Positions 9,284 to 17,058 of a stretch of DNA of 27,162 bases are shown in pieces (within the stretch, counting starts at the first letter, position 1; each line of letters starts with the position of its first letter). The notes beneath the pieces are model-generated. The model was not told the origin of the DNA. It made no database searches and saw only the letters and a program-made list of their open reading frames with translations. The stretch spans positions 1 to 27,162 of the forward strand of contig CAZUZS010000067.1 in assembly GCA_964624795.1 (NCBI GenBank), given 5' to 3'. The stretch comes from CAZUZS01 sp964624795 (lineage in GTDB: Bacteria > Calditrichota > Calditrichia > RBG-13-44-9). Made by a program: the position numbers and the translations under genes.

Positions 9284-9817
9284 ATGAGCGATTCTGATAT
9301 AAACCGATATATTCCCCTGGCGGCATTATTTTCCGCCATGGGAATCATTTTCCCGATGTTTTTTCACTACCTGGGATTGGGCAGCGCCTTTTTGCCAATG
9401 TTTCTGCCGGTAATGATGGGCAGCCTGCTGGTGCCTACCAGCATTGCCGTTTCCATTGGAATTCTTACCCCTCTGGTTTCTTTCCTGCTTACCGGCATGC
9501 CGCCAATGTTTCCGCCGATACTTCCCCTGATGCTTGTTGAGCTGACCCTTGTCAGCGCCACTGTTTCATTGTTGTTCTTTAGATGGAAAAGATCGGTTTG
9601 GTTCGCTCTCATTATCGCGATGGCAGCCGACCGCCTTCTGCTCTTTATATTGGTCTATTTGCTCGCGCCTGCGTTCGGACTCCCCAAGACAATATTCTCA
9701 CTGGCAATGGTATGGCATGGCGTCCCGGGCATTTTGCTGATCTTTTTGGTAATTCCGTTCGCCATAAGACAACTCCGGCAAAAGTATCCACACTATTTCA
9801 ACCCGCACTCTATTTAA
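9284..9817 (+). CDS. ECF transporter S (substrate-binding membrane) component
   Basis: This 177-residue, very hydrophobic protein has about five or six membrane helices. Its first third (IPLAALFSAMGIIFPMFFHYLG, then SAFLPMFLPVMMGSLLVP) has the FLPMxxPVxxxGxLxGP-type pattern seen in S components of energy-coupling-factor vitamin transporters. GILTPLVSFLLTGMPPMFPPILPLM then follows the typical order of helices 2-4. It would bind the substrate in the inner membrane and be driven by an ATPase/transmembrane (A/T) module, which is not in this window, so it presumably uses a shared one. A GGAG ribosome-binding site precedes the ATG. The gene sits directly between the TonB receptor and a methyltransferase, which places it second in an outer-to-inner membrane uptake route for the same ligand. 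Which vitamin or metal complex it binds is not visible. Confidence 0.8.
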   Translation: MSDSDINRYIPLAALFSAMGIIFPMFFHYLGLGSAFLPMFLPVMMGSLLVPTSIAVSIGILTPLVSFLLTGMPPMFPPILPLMLVELTLVSATVSLLFFRWKRSVWFALIIAMAADRLLLFILVYLLAPAFGLPKTIFSLAMVWHGVPGILLIFLVIPFAIRQLRQKYPHYFNPHSI

Positions 9818-9827
9818 GGAGGGACAG

Positions 9828-10439
9828 ATGAACAGGACCCACATCATGCGCCGGGAGTTTTTTGATAAACACTCGCAGGGATGGGATGAGGAGGAAACCC
9901 CGGAAAAAATCGAGACATTATACCAAATTTTTGGTGATCTCGGGATGGAGCTTAATGGCTATATACTTGACGCCGGTTGTGGAACCGGCATCCTGGTCCC
10001 AATTATTCATAAACTTGCCCAAGAGAATTTAAAACTCGTAGAGTTGGATTTTTCTGCCGCCATGCTGCGAAGAAATCAGGCTCGCCACCCGAAATTTTTA
10101 AGCAGCACATTTATGCTTGGCGCGGATGCACAGGCGCTGCCATTTGGACAACCCGTATTTGATGCAATTGTTTGTTTCTCTGTTCTGCCACACTTCCTGG
10201 ACAAGCAGAAAGCAATTGGAGAATTTTTCCGGGTTCTGAGGCCCGGTGGACAGTTGCTCATTTTACACCTCACGGGGAGCGAGCAGCTAAACCATTTTCA
10301 CCGGAGTGCCGGGGAAGCTGTTGCTGAAGACCGTCTGAGCCCCGTTCCGCTGGTGGCAAATAATATCCGGGAGGAAGGATTTACAATTGTGGAAACGGAA
10401 GAGAGAGACGACCTCTATCTGATTCTGGCTCAAAAGTAA
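9828..10439 (+). CDS. Class I SAM-dependent methyltransferase
   Basis: This 203-residue protein has the Rossmann-type methyltransferase motifs in order: motif I LDAGCGTGILVP (residues 47-58), the acidic end of strand 2 at LVELDFSAAMLRRN, motif II/III GADAQALPFGQPVFDAIVCFSVLPH, and post-motif FFRVLRPGGQLLILHL. This is the UbiE/Methyltransf_11 type, which acts on small molecules. The start is supported by AAGGAGGG eight bases upstream, and it begins 10 bp after the ECF S-component stop, so it is the third gene of the receptor operon. Methylation of the imported ligand, or its processing after uptake, is a reasonable inference but the substrate is unknown. Confidence 0.9.
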   Translation: MNRTHIMRREFFDKHSQGWDEEETPEKIETLYQIFGDLGMELNGYILDAGCGTGILVPIIHKLAQENLKLVELDFSAAMLRRNQARHPKFLSSTFMLGADAQALPFGQPVFDAIVCFSVLPHFLDKQKAIGEFFRVLRPGGQLLILHLTGSEQLNHFHRSAGEAVAEDRLSPVPLVANNIREEGFTIVETEERDDLYLILAQK

Positions 10440-10651
10440 ACACATAGTCAGACGTCGCGAAACCAGTTTGCGTTCATAAATTAATACATCAGCATCGAAC
10501 AATTTGCAGGCGACGCGCCATGAATCTCGTCTGCGATAATTTTGATATATGAAGCGCGGGGATGGTGCTTGAATCGTGGCATTATTTTTCTTAATATTGG
10601 CGCGGTATGAAAAAGAACAACTAACGCCAAATTAAAATCGAATTCATTGTT

Positions 10652-12043
10652 ATGAATAATAGAATATCCAATATTCATCCCGGCCATTTTGTGGCGATTT
10701 TTGGTGGTGGGGTGGCCGGTTCTGAAGCTGCCTTTCAACTCTCCAAACGGGGCATATATTCCGTTCTCTTTGAGCAGAATGAGCTGCCTTACGGTAAAAT
10801 TGAGGAAGGATTGCCCAAATGGCACTTTAAATTGCGGGATCAGGAAGAACAGAAGATCGATGCCAAATTAACCCAGCCGGGGATTTTTTTCATTCCCAAT
10901 GCCAAGCTGGGCCTCGACCTTCACCTGGAGGACGTTCTGAACAGCGGTTTCAGCGCCGTCTTGCTGGCAGTGGGCGCCTGGCACGACCGGCCGCTTCCCA
11001 TCCCCGGAATCGACCGTTATATCGGGAAAGGGCTGTATTATCAGAATCCCTTCGTTTCGTGGTTCAACCACAACCACGATCCAAATTATAAAGGATCCAC
11101 CTGTGAGGTGGCGGACGATGCCATTGTCATCGGCGGGGGGCTTGCCTCCCTGGACGTGGTGAAAATACTGATGCTCACAAGCACTCTGGACGCCCTGAAA
11201 AAACGCGGGCACAAAGCCGACCTCTTCATGCTGGAAAAAGCAGGCATACCACAGGTGCTGGATGAGCTGGGATTGACCTGGCAGGAACTGGGCTTGAAGG
11301 GGTGCACTTTATACTACAGGCGGAAAGCAGCGGAAATGCCGGTAGCGCCAATGCCGCCGGATGCAACGCCGGAGAGAAACGCCAAAGTCCAGTTGCTTCG
11401 GGAACGAATCCTGCGAATTCACCAGGAAAAATATCTTTTTAAAATAGAGGAATCCCATGCGCCGGTAAACACGATTGTCGAAAATGGCCGGCTGGCCGGT
11501 CTGGTTTTTCAGAGAACTAAGGCAATGGATGGAAATCTCCAACTTCTTTCCGGCACCGAGCACGAAGTAAAATCCCCACTCATCGTCTCGTCCATCGGGA
11601 GCATACCGGAACCGCTGCCCAATCTGTCCAGCCACGGCGAACTGCTTCCGATTGAGGATTCGGAGATAGGACAGATTAGAGGTTTCAAAAATGTGTTTGC
11701 GCTGGGCAATGCGGTTACCGGCCGGGGAAATATCAAAGAATCACTGTTGCACAGCCGGCAAGTATCAAAACGGGTGATGGACGATTACCTGGGGTGGAGT
11801 CCGGAATCGTATGAGCAGATCATTCACCAAAGCGAAGCAGAATCGGAACAGAGAATAGAGAAAATAATGGCACAACTGGACAGCCAGCCGGTGCTTACAA
11901 CCGGGGAAATCGGTCAGTTGATTGAAACGGTGCGGCAGTGGCAGGAACGAAAAGGCTATGATGGAGACTACTCAAAATGGGTCAAAAACAAGCTGCCCCT
12001 CCGGCTGGAAAATTTGCTGCAAAAAACAGGTACGGCCTCCTGA
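10652..12043 (+). CDS. FAD-dependent ferredoxin-NADP reductase-like oxidoreductase
   Basis: This 463-residue flavoprotein belongs to the adrenodoxin-reductase / glutamate-synthase small-subunit superfamily. The first dinucleotide fold binds FAD: VAIFGGGVAGSEAAFQLSKRG (glycines 18, 20, 23), then a strand ending in Glu (VLFEQNELPYG) and LPKWHFKLRDQEEQKI. FSAVLLAVGAWHDRPLPIPGID is the conserved stretch before the second fold, AIVIGGGLASLDVVKIL (about residues 157-173), which would bind NAD(P)H. GFKNVFALGNAVTGRGNIKESL is the typical C-terminal FAD contact. About 80 charged helical residues extend past this. A two-cluster ferredoxin gene lies convergent 51 bp away and is the obvious redox partner. 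No iron-sulphur cysteine motif is present in the protein itself. No Shine-Dalgarno is seen before the ATG. Confidence 0.85.
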   Translation: MNNRISNIHPGHFVAIFGGGVAGSEAAFQLSKRGIYSVLFEQNELPYGKIEEGLPKWHFKLRDQEEQKIDAKLTQPGIFFIPNAKLGLDLHLEDVLNSGFSAVLLAVGAWHDRPLPIPGIDRYIGKGLYYQNPFVSWFNHNHDPNYKGSTCEVADDAIVIGGGLASLDVVKILMLTSTLDALKKRGHKADLFMLEKAGIPQVLDELGLTWQELGLKGCTLYYRRKAAEMPVAPMPPDATPERNAKVQLLRERILRIHQEKYLFKIEESHAPVNTIVENGRLAGLVFQRTKAMDGNLQLLSGTEHEVKSPLIVSSIGSIPEPLPNLSSHGELLPIEDSEIGQIRGFKNVFALGNAVTGRGNIKESLLHSRQVSKRVMDDYLGWSPESYEQIIHQSEAESEQRIEKIMAQLDSQPVLTTGEIGQLIETVRQWQERKGYDGDYSKWVKNKLPLRLENLLQKTGTAS

Positions 12044-12094
12044 CATTTGTGCCGGGCCAAACTCCGGAACCACAACCGGCCTGTTAATCTCCAA

Positions 12095-12403
12095 TCATGG
12101 AGATTCCTCGATATTTACCCTTAAACCAAATCGTTCGTAGTTTTTTGCTATAAAGTGTTTCCATTTATCGGGAACTTCATCATCCGGGTAAATGGCATCC
12201 ACCGGGCATTCCGGCTGGCAGGCGCCGCAATCGATGCACTCCTCCGGGTGAATGTAAAGCTGCTCATTTCTATCTATTAATTCCTGTTTACCTTTTGCGT
12301 TTAATCTGAATCCCTCCGGCGGATATATGCAATCGACGGGACAGACTTCCACACACGCCGTGTTACAAACTCCCTCGCAAGGTTCGGTAATTATATATGT
12401 CAT
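12095..12403 (-). CDS. Two-cluster ferredoxin (FdxA-like)
   Basis: This is a 102-residue electron carrier. The first cysteine set is C9, C13, C17, C21 with C25 following in the CPVDCIY pattern. The second is C56, C59, C62, C66 in CIDCGACQPECPVDAIYP. The second set is a canonical [4Fe-4S] site; the first has unusual C-x3-C-x3-C-x3-CP spacing and could hold a [3Fe-4S] or [4Fe-4S] cluster. A linker of about 30 residues (28-55), longer than in small clostridial ferredoxins, separates them, and a 30-residue tail follows, as in FdxA-type proteins. I place the start at the ATG at 12403 because AGGAG lies at the right distance; an in-frame GTG at 12409 overlaps that site. The flavoprotein gene convergent to it is the likely partner reductase. 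Confidence 0.93.
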   Translation of the reverse strand: MTYIITEPCEGVCNTACVEVCPVDCIYPPEGFRLNAKGKQELIDRNEQLYIHPEECIDCGACQPECPVDAIYPDDEVPDKWKHFIAKNYERFGLRVNIEESP

Positions 12404-12612
12404 AAACACTCCTACATGCGCATTTAAATTTCAACACCGGCAAATATAAAAAATAAATTTGAGCATTTCATAAAATGATTTCAAACTTCATCATTTTGGG
12501 GGGAGTAAATCCCTGGCAGATTGCCCCATCCGCGTTGGGGAAATACCATTCGTAACATTTTTAATTGTCTATAAAATTCCCCCGGGGTGTTTTAGATTGA
12601 GATCCGGTCCCT

Positions 12613-13515
12613 TCACTCTTCGAATCCCAACTCATCCTGCAGGTAGTCGGAAAAACTCTGTTTTGAAAAATTTTCCAGTGCATCCCGCGCCGCTTTCCGA
12701 ACTTTTTCGTCGGCGTGCAAGCTAAAGGATTGCAGAATCTCTCCCAGGCCTTCAGTCAGGTTAATATTTGCCAGGGTAAGCAGAGCGTAAGAGAGGATGT
12801 CGGGATCGTCAGTGTTTAGTAGCTGTTCGATGCATTTTGCCAGTTTCGCCGATTGGGAGGAATAGCTCGAGCTGATTGCTTCCATCAGCAGCGGTTTGGG
12901 GGTTCCGGGCAAAAGTGAAGTTGCCAGTTCCTCTTCCCAACTCTGAGGATATTTCCCCATTGCATGAATGGCTACCAGTTTGGAAGACTGGTACTCCGAT
13001 TCCATAAAATCCTCGATCCATTCTTCCACATCGGGAAGAAACCCCAGATCGCTTACCGCATTCAACGCTGCTTCCCGGACACTCCGGTCATCAAATTCAT
13101 TCTGCAATATTGAGAACAGCAGATTTTTTGAGCGTAAATATTCTTCCTTCAGAGTTCCTGCCTGGAGTTCGTCCCATTCCTCATAAAATTCCAGATCGGT
13201 TGTAGCGCCTTCATCATCCTCAAAATCCTGCAAGACGCCTTCATAAATCACCTGTCCCAGGGATTGTATAGCCGCTTTCCGGATGGCCTCGTTCTCATCA
13301 TTTTCTGCAATATCCAGCACAAGATCAAGAATATATGGCTCGAACAAGCACCCCTCGGCAGCCAAAGCCGCTCCGCCGCGCACCCTTTCGTCGTGAGATT
13401 GCAGATGGCTGCGGATGAACTCGACATTCGCCGACGAGAAATCCTCCTGCTCGCGAATTGCCGAAAGCCTGTCCAGTATTAATTTCCATTCTGAGTTTTC
13501 ATAATAATCGTGCAT
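12613..13515 (-). CDS. HEAT-repeat protein
   Basis: This 300-residue acidic protein is built of paired helices with the HEAT-repeat signature. Examples are VRGGAALAAEGCLFEPYILDLVLDIAENDENEAIRKAAIQSLGQV, RSVREAALNAVSDLGFLP, SKLVAIHAMGKYP and EKVRKAARDALENFSKQSF, with the recurrent Ala-Arg/Asn-Asp-Leu positions that face the solenoid interior. Such proteins are adaptors or scaffolds, or phycobilin-lyase-like; no catalytic residues are evident. There is no signal peptide. The ATG is preceded by AGGAAAG. It stands alone between the ferredoxin gene (210 bp away, same strand) and the divergent heat-shock operon 427 bp away. It could be involved in protein quality control through that neighbourhood, but this is only inference. 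Confidence 0.8.
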   Translation of the reverse strand: MHDYYENSEWKLILDRLSAIREQEDFSSANVEFIRSHLQSHDERVRGGAALAAEGCLFEPYILDLVLDIAENDENEAIRKAAIQSLGQVIYEGVLQDFEDDEGATTDLEFYEEWDELQAGTLKEEYLRSKNLLFSILQNEFDDRSVREAALNAVSDLGFLPDVEEWIEDFMESEYQSSKLVAIHAMGKYPQSWEEELATSLLPGTPKPLLMEAISSSYSSQSAKLAKCIEQLLNTDDPDILSYALLTLANINLTEGLGEILQSFSLHADEKVRKAARDALENFSKQSFSDYLQDELGFEE

Positions 13516-13942
13516 CGTTCTTTCCTAAAAATAGTTACTGAAACCGATTCTTACAAAAAATACACTTAAATATATGCGGAAGTTCCTTCGACACCGAAAT
13601 AGAATCTGGCGGCTGCATCTCTGTTCGGCCGGGATGTCGTCGCGCTCTCACTCCCCCGACCACTTCGATTTACATGCAGCAGCGGGAAATCATTAAATAA
13701 ATCTATTTTTGACCGATATTATTCCATAGGTGGGAAATGAAAAGACGGGTGGAACCTGGTATCCGAAAAAAGGGTTTTACGACGCAAAATGTCAAAAAAT
13801 ACGTAAATTGGCCACTTTTTTTAGAAAACCGCTAACTTTTTCCGGAAGGAACCATCCAACCAGGAATGATTATAAAAGTGGCTATTTAAACAGAATGTTT
13901 TTATTTTAGGCAGCGGAGGCAGAGAGAAAAGACTTTATTTTA
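13516..13942. other. Divergent regulatory gap upstream of hrcA
   Basis: This 427-bp stretch separates the HEAT-repeat gene (minus) from hrcA (plus) and must carry both promoters. It contains no recognisable CIRCE operator. It does hold a 9-bp inverted repeat listed separately. Several AT-rich patches occur at 13690-13760 and 13790-13900, but no -35/-10 pair stands out. No ORF of coding character is seen. Confidence 0.5.
13811..13882 (+). promoter_or_regulatory. Spaced inverted repeat ahead of hrcA
   Basis: GCCACTTTT at 13811-13819 is repeated inverted as AAAAGTGGC at 13874-13882, with 54 bp between. It ends 60 bp before the hrcA start codon, where an operator or a 5'-leader stem would be expected. 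It is not the CIRCE sequence. It could be an atypical autoregulatory site, or chance. Confidence 0.3.
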
Positions 13943-14983
13943 ATGATGGAAAAGATGGAACTATTAACTGACAGAGAGAGATTGGTTTTGGATGCTATTG
14001 TCAGAAATTTTATTCTGACGACCAATCCGGTGGCATCCAGCTTTATTGCCAGAAACAGTCACCTGGCCTTTAGCGCCGCTACCATTCGCAACATCATGGT
14101 GCAATTGGAGGAGAAGGGCTACATCTACCAGCCGCACACATCCGCGGGAAGGGTGCCGACCACCGCCGGATACCGCCTGTATGTGGATTACATCATGAAG
14201 CGCTCCCGGCTTTCCACAATTGAAAAAGAAAAAATCCGGCAGGCATTGAACACCAATCCGGGAGATTTCGAGAACTTGTTGCGAGAATCAAGCAGGATCC
14301 TGGCGCATCTTACGCATCAACTGGGAATCATTGTCTCCCCGCACCTGGATGAGGGGGTTTTTCACAGAATGGACATCACGCGTTTGAGCAGTGAACGGCT
14401 GTTGCTGGTTATTTCCATCAAAAGCGGGATGGTGAAGACCATTATGCTAGAGGTCGATTCGAAAATTCCAACCGCACAAGTGGAATCGTTGCGGCGAGTC
14501 ATAAATGAGCGCCTTTCCGGATTAAAGATAAAAGATATCCGCAATAAATTCAAAGAGATCGTCAAGGATATTCGAAATGAGAAAAGCGGTCTCATCCATA
14601 TTTTTATACAGTCTGCCGGGCAGATATTCAACTTTGCGGACGAGACGCAGATATTTCTTAATGGAACATATAACATCATGCGCCAACCGGAATTCTCAAA
14701 CAACGAGAAAATCTCCGGCGTGGTGGAACTGCTTGAAAACAAGCAAATCATACTCCACCTGCTCAAGGAGAGCGAAACCGCTCAGGCGCTTGACATTAAG
14801 ATCGGAAGTGAAATTGGTGAAGAAATTATGGAAGATTGCAGCATCATTTCTGCAACATACAAAATTGACCAGGCCAGCGGTCGGATCGGAATAATCGGGC
14901 CGACCCGCATGAATTACAGCTATCTGGTTCCGCTGGTCGAATTCACGGCAGGGCTGCTGTCCAAGTCATTTGATGCGAATTGA
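13943..14983 (+). CDS. hrcA: Heat-inducible transcription repressor HrcA
   Basis: This is a 346-residue repressor of class I heat-shock genes. The N-terminal winged helix spans about residues 5-80 (LTDRERLVLDAIVRNFILTTNPVASSFIAR, then AATIRNIMVQLEEKGYIYQPHTSAGRVPTTAGYRLYVDYIM), which is diagnostic. The rest is the GAF-like dimerisation core with the inserted domain, ending IGIIGPTRMNYSYLVPLVEF, where the family keeps GPxRMxY. In other bacteria HrcA binds the CIRCE inverted repeat and is stabilised by GroEL. Here it heads an operon with grpE (62 bp downstream) and dnaJ. Two adjacent ATG codons are available at 13943 and 13946; either could be used. Confidence 0.97.
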   Translation: MMEKMELLTDRERLVLDAIVRNFILTTNPVASSFIARNSHLAFSAATIRNIMVQLEEKGYIYQPHTSAGRVPTTAGYRLYVDYIMKRSRLSTIEKEKIRQALNTNPGDFENLLRESSRILAHLTHQLGIIVSPHLDEGVFHRMDITRLSSERLLLVISIKSGMVKTIMLEVDSKIPTAQVESLRRVINERLSGLKIKDIRNKFKEIVKDIRNEKSGLIHIFIQSAGQIFNFADETQIFLNGTYNIMRQPEFSNNEKISGVVELLENKQIILHLLKESETAQALDIKIGSEIGEEIMEDCSIISATYKIDQASGRIGIIGPTRMNYSYLVPLVEFTAGLLSKSFDAN

Positions 14984-15045
14984 GCCGCAAGGCAAATACG
15001 AGATCAGCTTCCAAATAAAAACAAGTTATAAAGTGGTAGTGTTGC

Positions 15046-15597
15046 ATGAACAATGAAAAATATTATGATAGAGATCAATTAAGCGGGGTGGATTCACGAG
15101 GATCAGTGGGCAAGCCGAAACTGGCAAAGGAGCGGCTCAAAGACCTGAACCGCCAGCTTCATGAGGCGGAACAGGCAAGAATCGAGATCGAGAATAAATT
15201 TATCAGGCTGAGTACCGAGCATTACAATCTGAGGAAACGCACCGACCAGGAAATCGAGAAAATGGCGGTTTACACCAACCAGAAGCTGTTGGAAAAGCTG
15301 ATCCCACTGGTTGACGATCTGGAGCGTTCTCTCAAAAGCGGCCGGCAAGCTTCTGAAGCACCCGGTCTTCGTGAGGGGATTGAGATAATCTATCAAAATT
15401 TCATGAAACTCCTCGAACAGGAAGGCATCCGGCCTATTGAGGCAATTGGAGAACCGTTCGACTACAATTTTCATGAGGCCGTAATGCAGGTGGAGAATCA
15501 TGATGTTAAACCGGGCACCGTCGTGGAAGAGACACAAAAGGGCTATTGGTATAAAGATCGAATTCTAAGACACAGCAAAGTTATTGTAAGTAAATGA
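15046..15597 (+). CDS. grpE: Nucleotide exchange factor GrpE
   Basis: This 183-residue co-chaperone releases ADP from DnaK. Residues 25-95 form the long coiled-coil (KERLKDLNRQLHEAEQARIEIENKFIRL, then YNLRKRTDQEIEKMAVYTNQKLLEKLIPLVDDLERSL). The C-terminal beta-wing domain carries the family signature, GIRPIEAIGEPFDYNFHEAVMQV and VVEETQKGYWYKDRILRHSKVIVSK. Length matches the family. It lies 62 bp after hrcA and 16 bp before dnaJ, so the three form one transcription unit. The partner dnaK is not in the window, which means it is encoded elsewhere. Confidence 0.97.
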   Translation: MNNEKYYDRDQLSGVDSRGSVGKPKLAKERLKDLNRQLHEAEQARIEIENKFIRLSTEHYNLRKRTDQEIEKMAVYTNQKLLEKLIPLVDDLERSLKSGRQASEAPGLREGIEIIYQNFMKLLEQEGIRPIEAIGEPFDYNFHEAVMQVENHDVKPGTVVEETQKGYWYKDRILRHSKVIVSK

Positions 15598-15613
15598 CAG
15601 ACAGGACTTGAGG

Positions 15614-16792
15614 ATGGCAACAAAAAGAGACTATTATGATATATTAGGGGTTGGCCGTTCGGCAACCGCCGATGAAATAAAATCGTCTTACCGCAAGCTC
15701 GCCATGAAATATCATCCGGATCAGAACCAGGGAGATAAGGGCGCCGAGGAAAAATTCAAAGAAGTAGCCGAGGCCTACGAAGTACTTAAAGATCCGGATA
15801 AAAGGGCGCGTTACGACCGGTTCGGACATGAAGGCGTAAAAGGCGGCGGTTACGCGGGCGGCGGTTTCCACGATCCGTTCGATGTCTTTCGGGATGTGTT
15901 CGGTGGCGGCGGTTTCGGCAGCATTTTCGATGAATTCTTCGGCGGAGGAAGCGGCCGGAGCCGGCGCCAGGACCGGCAGCGCGGAAACGACCTTCAGGTG
16001 AAGCTGAAGCTCACCCTGGAAGAAATTGCGACCGGAACTACCAAAAACATTAAGGTGAAAAAACAGGTGGTTTGTCATACCTGCGATGGCAGCGGAATGA
16101 AATCGGGTTCGCAGCCGGTCACCTGCCCGGTTTGCCGCGGCAGCGGCGAGGTTCGCCAGATTTCCCAGTCCATCCTGGGCAGAATCGTCAATGTAACGAC
16201 CTGTTCGCGATGCGGCGGCAGAGGGACAATCATTACCGATCCCTGCCCGGATTGCCGTGGTGAAGGCCGGGAGCATGGAGAAGCAACCGTCAAGGTGAAA
16301 GTTCCGGCTGGTGCTGCGGACGGCAATTATATGACGGTTCGCGGCGAAGGAAATGTCGGACCCAACAACGGGCCTTCCGGCGATTTGATTGTGGTAATGG
16401 AGGAGAAATCGCACAAATTCTTTTCCCGCAATGGAAACGACGTGATTTACGAGCTGTATTTGAGTTTCCCGCAGGTTGCGCTGGGCGCCGAGGTTGAAGT
16501 GCCCACTTTGGAAATGGAAAATGTGGATGGCCAGAAAGAAAACAAGCTGGTGATGATAAGCATCCCGCCCGGAACACAGAGCGGAAAAGTTTTCAGGCTG
16601 CGCGGAAAAGGGCTGCCGGAAGTGAACAGCTACCGGAAAGGCGATATTCTGGTGCAGGTAAAAGTGTGGACGCCCGAGAAACTCAACCAGAGAGAAAAGG
16701 AGATCCTGGAAGAGCTGGCCCAGTTGGAAAATGTGAATCCCCCGAAGAAGAAGGGATTCTTCGAGAAATTTAAAGAAGCTTTCAATATATAG
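15614..16792 (+). CDS. dnaJ: Chaperone protein DnaJ (Hsp40)
   Basis: This 392-residue type I J-protein delivers substrates to DnaK and stimulates its ATPase. The J domain (residues 5-70) has the essential HPD at 34-36. A Gly/Phe-rich region follows at about 75-125. The zinc-binding domain has four CxxCxGxG motifs (CHTCDGSG, CPVCRGSG, CSRCGGRG, CPDCRGEG), then come the two beta-sandwich client-binding domains (VKVPAGAADGNYMTVRGEGNVG; ISIPPGTQSGKVFRLRGKGLP). I choose the ATG at 15614, giving the family's usual MATKRDYY start with AGG upstream; an in-frame TTG at 15608 would add two residues. It is the last gene of the hrcA operon and is followed by a strong terminator. Confidence 0.97.
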   Translation: MATKRDYYDILGVGRSATADEIKSSYRKLAMKYHPDQNQGDKGAEEKFKEVAEAYEVLKDPDKRARYDRFGHEGVKGGGYAGGGFHDPFDVFRDVFGGGGFGSIFDEFFGGGSGRSRRQDRQRGNDLQVKLKLTLEEIATGTTKNIKVKKQVVCHTCDGSGMKSGSQPVTCPVCRGSGEVRQISQSILGRIVNVTTCSRCGGRGTIITDPCPDCRGEGREHGEATVKVKVPAGAADGNYMTVRGEGNVGPNNGPSGDLIVVMEEKSHKFFSRNGNDVIYELYLSFPQVALGAEVEVPTLEMENVDGQKENKLVMISIPPGTQSGKVFRLRGKGLPEVNSYRKGDILVQVKVWTPEKLNQREKEILEELAQLENVNPPKKKGFFEKFKEAFNI

Positions 16793-16801
16793 CAGATGCA
16801 G

Positions 16802-16832
16802 CGGGCCGGGGGAAATTTCCGGCCCGGTTTTT
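16802..16832 (+). terminator. Rho-independent terminator after dnaJ
   Basis: An 8-bp GC-only stem (16802-16809 with 16819-16826) and a 9-nt loop are followed by GTTTTT. It starts ten bases after the dnaJ stop codon and ends the heat-shock operon. Confidence 0.9.
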
Positions 16833-17058
16833 ATTCCCCACGGAACCAGGGCACGATAACAAGACTCCTCGGAATCGGGCACGCATCCGCTCAAACGATC
16901 TCATATTCGTTCTCACACAGGTTACCCCCGGAAACGCCCACCATTCGATTTTAGCTGCCGGCGGATCTCAGCCCTCTTCCTTAGCAGGCGCACGGGAGGA
17001 ACGGTCCCATGCAGTTTTTAAATAATTCGCAGGCGGCAAAAAATAAGTAATTTCAGAT

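Noticed and set aside
12524..12541. Terminator between the HEAT-repeat and ferredoxin genes
   Set aside because: The CCCCA/TGGGG hairpin is short, with no T-run on either strand.
13516..13942. CIRCE operator ahead of hrcA
   Set aside because: No TTAGCACTC / GAGTGCTAA pair or near match with 9-bp spacing is present.
15644..16894. Long minus-strand ORF across dnaJ
   Set aside because: It is antisense to a clear dnaJ gene and has no family features; it arises from codon bias of dnaJ.
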